A DNA stretch of 64,000 nt, taken from contig NZ_CP096115.1 in NCBI RefSeq assembly GCF_024662215.1, positions 1,178,001 to 1,242,000 on the forward strand, read 5' to 3'. The number at the start of each line of letters is the position of its first letter. Position 1 is the stretch's first letter. The position numbers were made by a program, and so were the translations under genes. Source of the DNA: Methanoplanus endosymbiosus. GTDB taxonomy: Archaea > Halobacteriota > Methanomicrobia > Methanomicrobiales > Methanomicrobiaceae. Below the pieces are notes generated by a model, which saw only the letters and a list, made by a program, of their open reading frames with translations, had not been told where the DNA came from and made no database searches. Below, in pieces: positions 12,935 to 22,385 of this stretch.

Positions 12935-14206
12935 ATGTCTGATCTGGCAAATTATGATCCGGATATTTACAATTTAATTGAAAAGGAGCGCCTTCGCCAG
13001 GTAAACGGCCTGGAACTCATCGCTTCTGAAAATGTTGTAAGCAAATCAGTCCTTGAGGCTGTAGGTTCAATTCTGACAAACAAATACGCAGAAGGATATC
13101 CCGGAAAGAGATATTACGGCGGATGTGAATTCCACGACCAGATAGAAGATCTCGCAAGAGACCGCCTCTGTAAACTATTCGGTGCTGAACATGCAAATGT
13201 GCAGGCAGTCTCCGGAAGTCAGGCAAATCAGGCAGTATATTTTGCCTTCATGCAGAACGGCGACAAAATGATGAGCCAGGATCTTGCACAGGGCGGCCAC
13301 TTATCACACGGATCTCCTGTAAATATTACAGGAAAATGGTATTCCGTCTCGCATTACGGAGTTGACAAGGAAACCGAAACACTTGATTATGCGCAGATTG
13401 CCGAACAGGCAAGAAAAGAGAAGCCAAAGATGATTGTATGCGGTGCAAGCGCTTACCCGCGTACCATCGACTTTAAGGCATTCAAAGAGATTGCGGATGA
13501 GGTCGGCGCATACTGTATGGCAGATGTGGCGCACATTGCGGGACTCATAGCCGGCGGGCAGCACCCTACATCAGTAGGAGTGACCGACATTACAACCACA
13601 ACCACACATAAGACACTACGCGGACCACGCGGCGGTGCAATCATGTGCGGCGAGGAGAATGCAAAAGCTATAGACAAGTCGGTATTCCCCGGTATGCAGG
13701 GCGGACCACTGATGCATGTCATCGCCGGAAAGGCAGTATGCTTCAGAGAGGCTCTTACACCTGACTTTAAGGAGTACGCAAAGCAGATCGTCAGAAACTC
13801 ACAGGCAATGGCAGAGGTTATGATCAGCGAAGGACTTGACCTTGTCTCCGGAGGAACTGACAACCATCTGATCCTTCTTGACCTGACAAACCTTGCAGCA
13901 AACGGTTCACATCTGACCGGACTGGAAGCAGAAACCTTCCTTGGAGAAGCAGGAATAACAGTCAATAAGAATACCATTCCAAGAGAGAAGCTCAGCCCAT
14001 TCGTCACAAGCGGCCTTAGAATCGGAACACCGGCTGTGACATCAAGGGGAATGAAAGAAGAAGAGATGAAGCAGATCGGACACTGGATTGCAGCTGTACT
14101 TAAGGATGTCTGTAAGGACAAAGACTCAAAGAAGGCAATTACAGAAGTCCGTGCCGAAGTAGAGGCACTTGCTTCAGGATTTACACTCTATCCGGAAGTC
14201 AAATGA
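12935..14206 (+). CDS. glyA: Serine hydroxymethyltransferase
   Basis: This PLP enzyme interconverts serine and glycine with transfer of a one-carbon unit to a pterin carrier. It shows the family N-terminus with LIASENVVS, the [15 protein letters not shown] block, and the PLP lysine in [14 protein letters not shown] near residue 230. In methanogens the carrier may be tetrahydromethanopterin or folate, and the adjoining folD hints at folate. I chose ATG at 12935. An in-frame TTG lies two codons earlier. The stop overlaps the folD start by 4 bases (ATGA). Confidence 0.95.
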   Translation: MSDLANYDPDIYNLIEKERLRQVNGLELIASENVVSKSVLEAVGSILTNKYAEGYPGKRYYGGCEFHDQIEDLARDRLCKLFGAEHANVQAVSGSQANQAVYFAFMQNGDKMMSQDLAQGGHLSHGSPVNITGKWYSVSHYGVDKETETLDYAQIAEQARKEKPKMIVCGASAYPRTIDFKAFKEIADEVGAYCMADVAHIAGLIAGGQHPTSVGVTDITTTTTHKTLRGPRGGAIMCGEENAKAIDKSVFPGMQGGPLMHVIAGKAVCFREALTPDFKEYAKQIVRNSQAMAEVMISEGLDLVSGGTDNHLILLDLTNLAANGSHLTGLEAETFLGEAGITVNKNTIPREKLSPFVTSGLRIGTPAVTSRGMKEEEMKQIGHWIAAVLKDVCKDKDSKKAITEVRAEVEALASGFTLYPEVK

Positions 14207-15039
14207 TATTAAACGGCAGGGAACTATCTGAAAAAATTCAGAATTCTGTAAAGGCTGAGATTGAAAAATCCGGTCTTACCCCATGCCTTGCAACTGTGAT
14301 CGTGGGAGAAGATCCCGCATCGCAGATGTATGTCAGAATGAAACATAAGGCATGTGAAAATGTCGGCATAAAGTCAGCAGGAGTTGAACTTCCGGCAGAG
14401 TCCACCACAGAAGAGATACTTAAAGCAGTATCTGAACTGAATAAAGACCCGTCTGTTCACGGCATTCTCGTACAGCTTCCCCTTCCATCCCACGCAGATA
14501 CAGAAAAAGTGATTGAATCCGTATCCCCTGAAAAGGATGTTGACGGATTTCACCCGTACAACCTCGGCAGGCTCTTTTCAGGAAGGCCTGACTTTGTACC
14601 CTGCACACCGGGCGGAATAATGACAATACTCTCAGAGTACGGCATAAATCCGGAAGGCAAAAGAGCAGTCGTCATAGGAAGATCTGTAGATGTCGGAAGG
14701 CCGATGGCTGCACTTCTGATAAATGCCAACGCAACCGTAACAGTGTGCCATTCAAGAACCAGAAACCTTGAAGATGAGATCAGAAATGCCGACATTGTGG
14801 TCAGCGCAATCGGCAGGGCGAAATTTATCAGAGAGGATATGATTCGTGACGGTGCAGTTGTAATCGATGTCGGCATAAATCAGGATGACAACGGAAAGTT
14901 ATGCGGTGATGTTGACTTTGAAAATGTTGAGAAGAGAACATCAGCAATAACACCAGTCCCCGGCGGAGTCGGGCCGATGACAATCGCAACCCTTATGCAG
15001 AATACACTTAAATCAGCAAAACTGCATGAAGGACTTTAA
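14203..15039 (+). CDS. folD: Methylene-tetrahydrofolate dehydrogenase/cyclohydrolase FolD
   Basis: FolD oxidises 5,10-methylene-tetrahydrofolate to methenyl- and hydrolyses it to 10-formyl-tetrahydrofolate. The 278-residue protein has the catalytic region with [13 protein letters not shown] (Lys near 51), the PLPSH motif, the DVDGFHPYN motif, the cofactor-binding [10 protein letters not shown] and the end motif [11 protein letters not shown]. Length and order are typical. It overlaps glyA by 4 bases and the next gene by 14 bases. FolD is not general in methanogens, which mainly use tetrahydromethanopterin, so this operon suggests a separate folate-linked pool for biosynthesis. Confidence 0.95.
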   Translation: MILNGRELSEKIQNSVKAEIEKSGLTPCLATVIVGEDPASQMYVRMKHKACENVGIKSAGVELPAESTTEEILKAVSELNKDPSVHGILVQLPLPSHADTEKVIESVSPEKDVDGFHPYNLGRLFSGRPDFVPCTPGGIMTILSEYGINPEGKRAVVIGRSVDVGRPMAALLINANATVTVCHSRTRNLEDEIRNADIVVSAIGRAKFIREDMIRDGAVVIDVGINQDDNGKLCGDVDFENVEKRTSAITPVPGGVGPMTIATLMQNTLKSAKLHEGL

Positions 15040-15841
15040 AATAGGCAGTCTCACAATAAAAGAGAACGGGCCTGTAAAACTGATAGGGATTGTCAATTGC
15101 AGCCCCGAATCCTTTTTTTCCGAGTCTTACACCAGATCACAGGATGTCTTCAGCAAAGCCTCAGAGCTGGCAGATATGGGTGCTGATATAATTGACATAG
15201 GTGCAAGAAGCACTGCACTGAATGCAGAACCGATCTCAGTCAGTGAAGAAATATTTCGGGTAAAAACTGCCCTTAAGGACTTTTCCGGAAGCGGGATTCC
15301 GGTCTCACTGGATACCATGCACCCGGAAGTACTCACTGCCGCGCTCAGATATGATATAGACTGTATAAATGACATATCAGGCCTCTGCAACCCGGATTAT
15401 GCAGAGATTGCCGGAGACAGCGGGCTTCCGGCAATACTGATGGCGGCAAAGGAAAAGCCTGGGGACAGTCTGGGAATAAAAGAGACCACAGAATATCTCA
15501 GAATAGTCATGCAGAGAGCAGAAAATTCCGGCATTGAAAATGTCATACTTGATCCCGGAATCGGAAGGTGGACTGATGAAAAAACACCGGAATCTGACTG
15601 GGAAGTATGCAGACAGTTCTCAGATCTGAAGGTTTTCGACAGACCCCTGCTTGCGGCTGTATCAAGAAAATCCTTCATAGGAGATCTGCTTAAAAAGCCG
15701 GCAGAGGAGAGACTCTCCGGCACTCTTGCAGTAACTATGCACCTCTTACATTCAGGTGCAGGCTTTGTGAGGGCACATGACACAGAAGAGACAAGAGATA
15801 TAATAGATGTATATGAAAAATTAAATCTGATCTACAGATGA
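15026..15841 (+). CDS. Dihydropteroate synthase family protein
   Basis: The 271-residue TIM-barrel protein keeps most family blocks: [21 protein letters not shown], the DT of [29 protein letters not shown] and the closing VRAHDTEET. Family members join a pterin diphosphate to an aminobenzoate. In methanogens homologues are thought to act on the ribofuranosyl-aminobenzene intermediate of methanopterin instead of p-aminobenzoate. I cannot tell from sequence which substrate applies. The start overlaps folD by 14 bases and the stop overlaps cofE by 4, which indicates translational coupling. The name folP would be acceptable if it makes folate. Confidence 0.85.
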   Translation: MKDFKIGSLTIKENGPVKLIGIVNCSPESFFSESYTRSQDVFSKASELADMGADIIDIGARSTALNAEPISVSEEIFRVKTALKDFSGSGIPVSLDTMHPEVLTAALRYDIDCINDISGLCNPDYAEIAGDSGLPAILMAAKEKPGDSLGIKETTEYLRIVMQRAENSGIENVILDPGIGRWTDEKTPESDWEVCRQFSDLKVFDRPLLAAVSRKSFIGDLLKKPAEERLSGTLAVTMHLLHSGAGFVRAHDTEETRDIIDVYEKLNLIYR

Positions 15842-16617
15842 ACTCTTCATATACAGTTTTCGGGATTAAAACCGGAATTATAATTCCGGGTGACAATATC
15901 ACAGACACCATTTTAAACAGCCTGAAATACCCGGATTCCCTGAAAGACGGGGACATAATAGTAATTGCTGAAAGCGCACTCGCATCTTCCGAAGGGTGCA
16001 TCATAGAGCTTTCTGATGTAAACCCGACAGACGAAGCGCTTATACTTAGCAGGAGATATAATACAGATCCAAAACTTACAGAAGTCGTGCTAAGGGAGAG
16101 CGACTCGGTAGTAGGCGGCATACCGGGATTTCTGCTCTGCATGAAAAACGGAACTCTGCTCCCGAATGCCGGTGTTGACGGCTCCAATGCTCCGGATGGC
16201 ACAGTAGTAACACTCCCAAAGAACCCTGACAGAAGTGCTGAGAGAATCCATCATGAGATCTTTGAAAAGACCGGCATCAGAGCAGGTATAATTATTGCGG
16301 ATTCAAGGACACATGCCATGCGCCTCGGATGTTCAGGTGTTGCAATAGGATGCTACGGCATAACCGCAGTATCGGATGAAAAAGGAAGAGAAGATCTCTT
16401 CGGCAGGGCGCTTGAGGTGACTGAGCTTGCCATTGCCGACAATATAGCATCTGCCGCCGAACTTGTGATGGGAGAAGCAGATGAGAGCACCCCTGTAGCC
16501 ATCATACGGGGACTTGGACTTGAGATCAACAATGACATTGGGGTGCAGTCAATTGAGCCTTCAGGATGCCTCTTTATGGGTGTGGCGATGAACTCCAACC
16601 CTTCCCTTTTCAACTGA
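15838..16617 (+). CDS. cofE: Coenzyme F420-0:L-glutamate ligase
   Basis: CofE adds glutamates to F420-0 with GTP to form the tail of coenzyme F420, the deazaflavin hydride carrier of methanogenesis. The 259-residue protein matches the archaeal family: GIKTGIIIPGD at the N-terminus, GDIIVIAESALAS, the metal-binding IIADSRTHAMRLGCSG region and PVAIIRGLG near the C-terminus. It starts inside the end of the preceding gene (ATGA overlap). Its last 57 bases overlap the convergent cofC. Confidence 0.94.
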   Translation: MNSSYTVFGIKTGIIIPGDNITDTILNSLKYPDSLKDGDIIVIAESALASSEGCIIELSDVNPTDEALILSRRYNTDPKLTEVVLRESDSVVGGIPGFLLCMKNGTLLPNAGVDGSNAPDGTVVTLPKNPDRSAERIHHEIFEKTGIRAGIIIADSRTHAMRLGCSGVAIGCYGITAVSDEKGREDLFGRALEVTELAIADNIASAAELVMGEADESTPVAIIRGLGLEINNDIGVQSIEPSGCLFMGVAMNSNPSLFN

Positions 16618-17199
16618 CATTTTTACCCCAAGATTCTCAAGAAAGCCCCGGCTTTCACCTTCAGAGTGAAGGAAGATCTCAACGAGATCCTCTTTCTCAT
16701 CAATATCGGTTGATAACCGGAAGGAGTCTATAACCTCAACCGTAAGTCCTTCATCACGGCATATATTCAGATGGTCAGAAAAGCTTGCGCCGTAGAAATC
16801 AACATGAAATTTATCAGGATTTTTCACAAATATTGCATTGGTCCCGCCGCCCCTTCCGGGAACGACTGCAATGTCAGAACCGGTCTTTACCATACCAATA
16901 ACAGACTCTGCGGTTGCAAGAGGAAGATCTGACATTATGATAAAAACAGAGTCATCAGTCTCAGAGAGATATTCATTCAGCGCCTCATTTAAGCCAAGAG
17001 GTTTTACCACTGTTTCAGCGCCCTCAACTGATATATCCTCTGTGCAGAGAAGAACCGTCCGGCAGCATGCAGAATTGGTTGTACATATAACATCGGAGAG
17101 CATTGCCAGGGCAAATTTCTCCCTCTCCTCCTGACTTAGAATGCAGGACAGTCTGGTCTTCGGGTTCGTTGGCCTGAAGGGAATGACAGCATGAACCAT
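16561..17199 (-). CDS. cofC: 2-phospho-L-lactate guanylyltransferase
   Basis: CofC activates 2-phospholactate (or a related C3 acid) with GTP, the step before CofD transfers it to the deazaflavin Fo. The 212-residue nucleotidyltransferase has the N-terminal IPFRPTNPKTRLS, the phosphate-handling SDLPLA and the VPGRGGGTNAIF motif. It is transcribed towards cofE and overlaps it by 57 bases. The last residues are basic and His-rich, probably set by the overlap. The upstream 17200-17458 is non-coding and AT-rich. Confidence 0.94.
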   Translation of the reverse strand: MVHAVIPFRPTNPKTRLSCILSQEEREKFALAMLSDVICTTNSACCRTVLLCTEDISVEGAETVVKPLGLNEALNEYLSETDDSVFIIMSDLPLATAESVIGMVKTGSDIAVVPGRGGGTNAIFVKNPDKFHVDFYGASFSDHLNICRDEGLTVEVIDSFRLSTDIDEKEDLVEIFLHSEGESRGFLENLGVKMSVEKGRVGVHRHTHKEAS

Positions 17200-17458
17200 T
17201 TAAATATTGTTACCCGGTATTTCTTTAAAAGGCATCGGATTGAACAGTAAAAAAATAGAGCAGGATTACCGGTTCAGAAAGAGACATTGCCAGATCTGAC
17301 ATACTCCCGGTACTGAAGAGTGGGCATTCTGCCAGTATTTAACATAAAAAAGCTAATGTGTATAACTTTACAGGCTTTCCGGCTGTATCAGATCCTTTCC
17401 AAAAAATCCGGCTCAAAAAAATAAAGGCAGAGAGATCTGCCTGAAAAGATGAGAATTA

Positions 17459-17755
17459 CTATTCCTTTTTCTTAAATAACATGCAGTGGCAGTATCCGTC
17501 CTTTGCAATCTCATCCCTGTGGAATTTGCATGGGCAGATAATATCACGGTCAGCTTTGGGGTCTCCGGATCTGATTCGGCAGGGACAGTACCTTGCGCCA
17601 TACATAACCCTGTTCTTTGCAAGGCCTCTGGCCACGACAGATGCCTGATCGTCTTTTCTGTTCAGCTCCCAGCCGTTCTTCTCTGCATATCTCTCAGCCC
17701 ATCCAAGAATCTTCTCTTCAAGCTCTTCAAATGTCTTCTTTTCATCTTCAGTCAA
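17459..17755 (-). CDS. Ferredoxin-thioredoxin reductase catalytic subunit homologue
   Basis: The 98-residue protein has the three Cys pairs that build the [4Fe-4S] cluster and redox disulfide of the FTR catalytic chain: CPC, CPC and CHC. The spacing here is 14 and 12 residues, while the plant enzyme has 16 and 8. It would reduce thioredoxin-type disulfides with electrons from ferredoxin. No variable subunit gene is seen, which is usual in methanogens. It lies 27 bases after purQ on the same strand and probably shares its transcript. Confidence 0.88.
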   Translation of the reverse strand: MTEDEKKTFEELEEKILGWAERYAEKNGWELNRKDDQASVVARGLAKNRVMYGARYCPCRIRSGDPKADRDIICPCKFHRDEIAKDGYCHCMLFKKKE

Positions 17756-17782
17756 ATTACCAGCCCCGCCAGTTCAGATTAT

Positions 17783-18478
17783 TTACAGTGACTCAATATA
17801 TGAGATCATAGAGTCAAAGATTTTTTTGCCGTCTGATGAGCCAAGCACATCTTCTGATGCCCTCTCAGGATGAGGCATCATGGCAAGCACATTCCCACCT
17901 TTGCCAAGTATTCCGGTGATATTATCTGTGGTGCCGTTTGGGTTGGATTCAGGTGTTACTTCACCATCCTCATCACAGAAACAGAAAGCAACCCTCTTCT
18001 CCGCCTTCAGGGCAGCAATATCATCAGGTGAAGCGACATAACGCCCCTCCTTGTGGGCGATCGGGAGTCTGATGACCTCACCTTCCGAATAAGCGGATGT
18101 GAAAGGTGAATCAGCATTCTCAACCCTCAGAAAAACTTCCCTGCATATGAATTTAGGGTATTCATTGATGGTAAAAACACCAGGAACGAGACTGCTTTCA
18201 GCCGAGATCTGCGCACCATTGCATATCCCAAGCACAAGACCGCCCTTATCAGCATGTCTCACTACATCTGCCATAACAGGCGTTCTTGTAGCTATTGCAC
18301 CTGCACGAAGATAATCACCATAGCTGAAACCTCCGGGAATTACAATACCGTCATAATCCCTTTTAAGCCCGTCCCTGTACCAGATAAGATCAGTATCAAC
18401 ACCGCATACATCCCTCAGCACATGAAGAGCATCCTTATCGCAGTTGCTCCCTCCAAACTGAAGAACGGCAAATCTCAT
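17783..18478 (-). CDS. purQ: Phosphoribosylformylglycinamidine synthase, glutaminase subunit
   Basis: PurQ releases ammonia from glutamine for the FGAR amidotransferase step of purine synthesis. The 231-residue class-I glutaminase has the nucleophile Cys in LGICNGAQ, the GGFSYGDYLRAGA motif and the catalytic His/Glu in MMPHPERA. It overlaps purS by 4 bases. PurL is not in the window. Gene order cofG-purC-purS-purQ-ftrB is all minus strand with gaps of 27 bases or less. Confidence 0.96.
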   Translation of the reverse strand: MRFAVLQFGGSNCDKDALHVLRDVCGVDTDLIWYRDGLKRDYDGIVIPGGFSYGDYLRAGAIATRTPVMADVVRHADKGGLVLGICNGAQISAESSLVPGVFTINEYPKFICREVFLRVENADSPFTSAYSEGEVIRLPIAHKEGRYVASPDDIAALKAEKRVAFCFCDEDGEVTPESNPNGTTDNITGILGKGGNVLAMMPHPERASEDVLGSSDGKKIFDSMISYIESL

Positions 18479-18720
18479 TCTGTTACCTCAACAGAATAAC
18501 TTTGAATTACCGGGTTTGCCAGAAGCCTGCCGCACATCTCCTCTGCCCTGGCTTTTGCAGATTCAGCATCCTCTGCCTTAATTCCAACATTGTAAAGCTT
18601 TGAATTGGTCAGATATTCTGTTTCAAACCCAAGGTTTGATAGTGCGTGCTGAATTGCACAGGCTTCCGGGTCAAGCATGCCTGATTTAAGTGAGATTATA
18701 ATTTTTACGTCAAATATCAT
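18475..18720 (-). CDS. purS: Phosphoribosylformylglycinamidine synthase, PurS subunit
   Basis: PurS is the small bridging subunit between PurL and PurQ. The 81-residue protein has the family start FDVKIIISLKSGMLDPEA and the ending with VIQSYSVEV. Length is normal. It starts 4 bases after purC and overlaps purQ. Confidence 0.95.
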   Translation of the reverse strand: MIFDVKIIISLKSGMLDPEACAIQHALSNLGFETEYLTNSKLYNVGIKAEDAESAKARAEEMCGRLLANPVIQSYSVEVTE

Positions 18721-18724
18721 TTAA

Positions 18725-19459
18725 TCACTCCATATGAGAGTCTTTCCACTGATTTATCTTTTCTACAACACGGGCGTATGCAGACATCAGATCTCCTTTA
18801 TCAAATCTGTACACGTCCTTGTCAAATGATTCCATAGTACTCATGTCCCACAGTCTCATTGAATCCATACTGATCTCATCACCAAGGAGAATCATACCGT
18901 CCTTCCTTCCGAATTCGATCTTAAAATCAACAAGAATCAGGCCAAGTCCCTCAAAGAAATCAGAGAGAAGTCTGTTAATTGTAAGGGTTTTTTCACGGAC
19001 ATCCGCCAGTTCTTCAGGTGTTAAAAGACCAAGAGCCACAATGAGATCATCATTTATTGACGGATCTCCTCTCTCATCATCCTTGTAATCCGTAACAACA
19101 ACCGGGGGGTCAAGAATCTGCCCTTCCTCAAAAGGAAACATCTTCACAACAGATCCCGCAGCGCGGTTTCTTGCAATAACCTCAAGAGGAATCATATTGA
19201 GTTTTGATACAATCATTGACCGTTCATCAACTGCTCTTAAATAGTGGGTCTTCACCCCGTTTTTCTCAAGAAAATCAAAGAAGAATGCTGACGCTGCGAA
19301 GTTGTACTCCCCTTTGCCTGCAAATTCATCCTTTTTTTCTCCGTTAAACGCTGTAATATCATCCCTGAAGACAGCAAGGAGTTCATCATCCTTATCTGTT
19401 CTGTAGATGGATTTCGCTTTTCCTTTATAGAGAAGTTCTCCGGTTTGCATTTTCATCAT
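18725..19459 (-). CDS. purC: SAICAR synthetase
   Basis: PurC joins CAIR and aspartate with ATP in the purine pathway. The 244-residue protein has the ATP-binding KGKAKSIY near the start, the RDDITAFNGEKKDE block, EVIARNRAAGS and the DFKIEFG and LGDEISMDSMRLWD motifs. Several Met codons are possible for the start: 19459, 19456 or 19450. The gap to the upstream cofG is only 4 bases. Confidence 0.96.
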   Translation of the reverse strand: MMKMQTGELLYKGKAKSIYRTDKDDELLAVFRDDITAFNGEKKDEFAGKGEYNFAASAFFFDFLEKNGVKTHYLRAVDERSMIVSKLNMIPLEVIARNRAAGSVVKMFPFEEGQILDPPVVVTDYKDDERGDPSINDDLIVALGLLTPEELADVREKTLTINRLLSDFFEGLGLILVDFKIEFGRKDGMILLGDEISMDSMRLWDMSTMESFDKDVYRFDKGDLMSAYARVVEKINQWKDSHME

Positions 19460-19463
19460 CTGC

Positions 19464-20471
19464 TTACTGGCTATTATTCAGACTATTAATTTCGTTTCTC
19501 TGCTGAATATCTTTACCCAGTTTATCTATGAGATCACTGAGTGCTGAAGGGTACCATCCTTTACGGATATACTTCTGATAGATGCACAGTCTCTCCTGAA
19601 TCCCCCTGTCTCCGGCAATAACTTTCAGTTCATCAATTGCCGGCCAGGGATGTTCAGGGTTGACATAATCTATCGTTACAGGCGATACGCCGCCAAGGTC
19701 ATCAACGCCACAGCCAATCAGGCGGGAGGCATCAGCAAGGTTTGGCGGGATCTGAACTGCGATGTCGCGGGGCAGGATCTCCTTTGCAGTCTTAATTGTC
19801 TCACAGATCTCACTGCTGCCAATAACGGGCCACCTCTCCATTGCAGTACCCTCTTTCGGGCAGAAATTCTGAATGATCACTTCCTGGATATGCCCGTATC
19901 TCTTATGAATACCGGCGATAACCTCAAAGGATTCCTCCCTGTCGCTTTCAGTCTCACCAATGCCAAGCAGAAGTCCGGTTGTGAACGGGATGCGGAGTTT
20001 ACCGGCGTTTTCAATACACTCGATACGGACTTCCGGCCTCTTTCCGGGGCAGTTTTTGTGCGCCGGAATTTCGGCTGTTGTCTCAAGCATAAGGCCCATG
20101 CTCGCATTGACTTCAGACAACCATTCAAGGTCGTCATATTCAAGCACCCCGGCATTTGTATGCGGCAGCATGCCATATTCAATTGCCCTTTCCGAGAGAT
20201 GGTAACAGTATTCAAGCACAGTTGAAAAACCCTGCTTCTCAATATTGTCAATAAATCCTGCCTCCTGTTCAGGCATCTCTCCGAATGTGAACAACGCCTC
20301 AGTGCAGCCCGCAGAGGCGCTCATTTCAAGGACCCTTTCGGCTTCCTCCCGTGCCATAACACAACCGTCGCCGACAGGCCTCCGGAATGTGCAGTAGCCA
20401 CACCTGTTCCTGCATACAGATGTAAGCGGAAGGAATGCATTTCTTGAGTAGGTGATCACCCTTTGTTGCAT
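19464..20471 (-). CDS. cofG: FO synthase subunit 1 (7,8-didemethyl-8-hydroxy-5-deazariboflavin synthase)
   Basis: CofG is the radical-SAM half of FO synthase, which makes the F420 chromophore with CofH. The 335-residue protein has the radical-SAM cluster motif CRNRCGYC near residue 17, then the FTFGEMPE and NQNF-like NFCPKEGTAM blocks of the family. CofH is not in the window. It heads the purine operon, although no metabolic reason beyond purine (GTP-derived) supply is evident. Confidence 0.94.
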   Translation of the reverse strand: MQQRVITYSRNAFLPLTSVCRNRCGYCTFRRPVGDGCVMAREEAERVLEMSASAGCTEALFTFGEMPEQEAGFIDNIEKQGFSTVLEYCYHLSERAIEYGMLPHTNAGVLEYDDLEWLSEVNASMGLMLETTAEIPAHKNCPGKRPEVRIECIENAGKLRIPFTTGLLLGIGETESDREESFEVIAGIHKRYGHIQEVIIQNFCPKEGTAMERWPVIGSSEICETIKTAKEILPRDIAVQIPPNLADASRLIGCGVDDLGGVSPVTIDYVNPEHPWPAIDELKVIAGDRGIQERLCIYQKYIRKGWYPSALSDLIDKLGKDIQQRNEINSLNNSQ

Positions 20472-20629
20472 TGAAGAAATATTTGAATTATTAGTACATC
20501 AACCAATCGGATGAACAGTATTTTAAGATAACACAGAGCGGCAACTGATACAAATCAGATAACCGGGAATTAAAGAAGTTTAAATTCCCAAAATATTTTT
20601 TTAAATTAAGATATTGGGCATAATTCCGG

Positions 20630-21631
20630 TCAGAACCACTGGTCAAGCGTCTTCTGACCTGCACCGGCATTTATCTTTTCAAGGACTGAATTTATTCTCT
20701 CCTCTGAAAATCCATGCTCTGCGCAGAGAAATTCTGTAACGCCTGCGCCGTCAACTGCCCCGTAATCAGGAATAATATTCTCAGTTACCGGCGGATTTAA
20801 GAAAAAGTCCTTCACCGGGAGATAGTCAAAATCAGGCACGCTCTCAGATAATATCTTCTCAAATGCGTTATCCCTGACAATCTTTAAAGCTTTCTTCGGC
20901 CCGATTCCACGTATCCCACTGTTAAAATCGGTGCCGATAAGAATTCCAATCTCAATAAGCTGCTCCCTTGTAATATCAAGCCCTGAAAGCACCTCATCAA
21001 GAGTAATAATCTCAGGGTTTACAGTTATTGTCCTGCTCCTGATCTTTCTCTTTCTGCTGACTGTTAAATTTCGGGCAAGTTTTTCCGCTCCGAAGAGAAG
21101 TGAGTCATAATCCTGTGATACGGAATAATCCACAATTCCTTCTGAGACCATAAATGCCGCCTGCGCTTCACCTTCTGAGGGCGCGTCAAGATATGGAATA
21201 CCCATCAGGGAGAGAAGCCTTTTGGAACTGTCAATGATCTCCTTATCAACTCTCGTTGAAGATCTGGCATGGCGAAAAGCTGCCTGAATATCACCAACTT
21301 TTAAAGCCTCAACTCTTTGAATCTCCGCCTTCTCTTTAACAGCCCGCCGCTCTGAAATAGTCTTACTCTTAAATTCAGGGGGTTTGCCGTCAAAGATGAA
21401 TACCGGAGATATACCCTTTTCGATAAAGTTTGTCAGCCGGAAAAACAGCCCGGAGAGGTGCGAGGTTACCCGCCCCTCATTATCCATCAGAGGGGTGCCG
21501 TCAGCCTGTCTTATTGTGGTCAGAAACTGATAGAGGGCATTATTGCCGTCAAATGCCGCCCGCCCTCTCAGACGATCCCATTCGGCAGGTCTTTTGTATT
21601 CTGTAAGAATATCACGTATTGCAACACCCAT
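20630..21631 (-). CDS. fen: Flap endonuclease 1
   Basis: FEN1 removes 5' flaps in Okazaki fragment maturation and repair. The 333-residue protein begins MGVAIRDI, has the metal-binding acidic residues in [21 protein letters not shown] and EGEAQAAF, and the helix-hairpin-helix [12 protein letters not shown]. The C-terminus QKTLDQWF is a PCNA-interacting PIP box. A small membrane protein gene lies 39 bases upstream on the same strand. Confidence 0.96.
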   Translation of the reverse strand: MGVAIRDILTEYKRPAEWDRLRGRAAFDGNNALYQFLTTIRQADGTPLMDNEGRVTSHLSGLFFRLTNFIEKGISPVFIFDGKPPEFKSKTISERRAVKEKAEIQRVEALKVGDIQAAFRHARSSTRVDKEIIDSSKRLLSLMGIPYLDAPSEGEAQAAFMVSEGIVDYSVSQDYDSLLFGAEKLARNLTVSRKRKIRSRTITVNPEIITLDEVLSGLDITREQLIEIGILIGTDFNSGIRGIGPKKALKIVRDNAFEKILSESVPDFDYLPVKDFFLNPPVTENIIPDYGAVDGAGVTEFLCAEHGFSEERINSVLEKINAGAGQKTLDQWF

Positions 21632-21670
21632 GAATAAATCCCGGAGTTTTGGGTCTGAAAATAAAAGATA

Positions 21671-21985
21671 TTATCTGTATATTCTCCTTGCAATAGATGA
21701 TACAACTTCATTTACCTCAGCCGACATATCATCACACTTCTCGTTTATCTCAGCTGAGAGCTGTTCAAGGTTCTGTCTCATATTCCGGTCCCTTTCATTT
21801 ACGGAATTCTCAAGATTTTCAAATTTCCTGCAAAGGGATAATATCAGACCTGCAAGTGAGATCATCATTACTCCGGTTGCGAGGGCAACAATCCAGTCCT
21901 GCCATAACCTGACAACCATCACAAGAGTCGAGATGACAAGAATAACCGCGAGCAATATATCCCTTGTACTGTTACGCTCATCCAT
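21671..21985 (-). CDS. Small two-helix membrane protein with coiled-coil tail
   Basis: No family is recognised. The 104-residue protein has two predicted membrane helices (about 9-26 and 32-52) joined by a short loop with W28 and W31, followed by a charged tail (53-100) with heptad character, probably a cytoplasmic coiled coil. It sits 39 bases upstream of fen on the same strand and may be co-transcribed, but no functional link is evident. Confidence 0.6.
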   Translation of the reverse strand: MDERNSTRDILLAVILVISTLVMVVRLWQDWIVALATGVMMISLAGLILSLCRKFENLENSVNERDRNMRQNLEQLSAEINEKCDDMSAEVNEVVSSIARRIYR

Positions 21986-22385
21986 GTTGATAGATATTTA
22001 CAGACCATTAATTAATCTAACTATCTTATTGTATCAGGGATTTATTATTCGGAGATCTGCCGGACTTGTAACAGATCAGTGTGTGCAGTAATGAGATAAT
22101 CAGTATCTCAGAGATCCGGATTTAAGGAATTAATCCGGGATAAAGAATTAATACCGGAATTCAGGTGAAAATCCGGCATAAAATCCAGAATAAAGAATTA
22201 AAACCGGAATATATCCAAAAATCCCGGATACAAAAAAATACCACTGAGATCACCACAGCCCCGGCAGCAATATCACCGGACAGATCATCCTGTAGAGATT
22301 CACCCGGCAGGGCTGTTTAACCGGCAAAATTCCGGGCAGGACAACACTAAAATAAACATCTAAAGATAAATAAAGGACAAATAAT
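21986..22385. other. Intergenic region with hairpin and degenerate repeats
   Basis: This 400-base gap between divergent genes has no gene that I can support. TGAGATA/TATCTCA at 22092-22110 is a perfect 7-bp hairpin. From about 22130 to 22215 a degenerate unit resembling AAAGAATTAATACCGGAAT recurs about three times. The TATA-like AAAGATAAATAAAGG just before 22386 may serve the protease gene. Confidence 0.5.

Noticed and set aside
13453-14121. 222-codon minus-strand frame inside glyA
   Set aside because: It is antisense to an intact glyA, with Ser/Pro-rich shadow composition.
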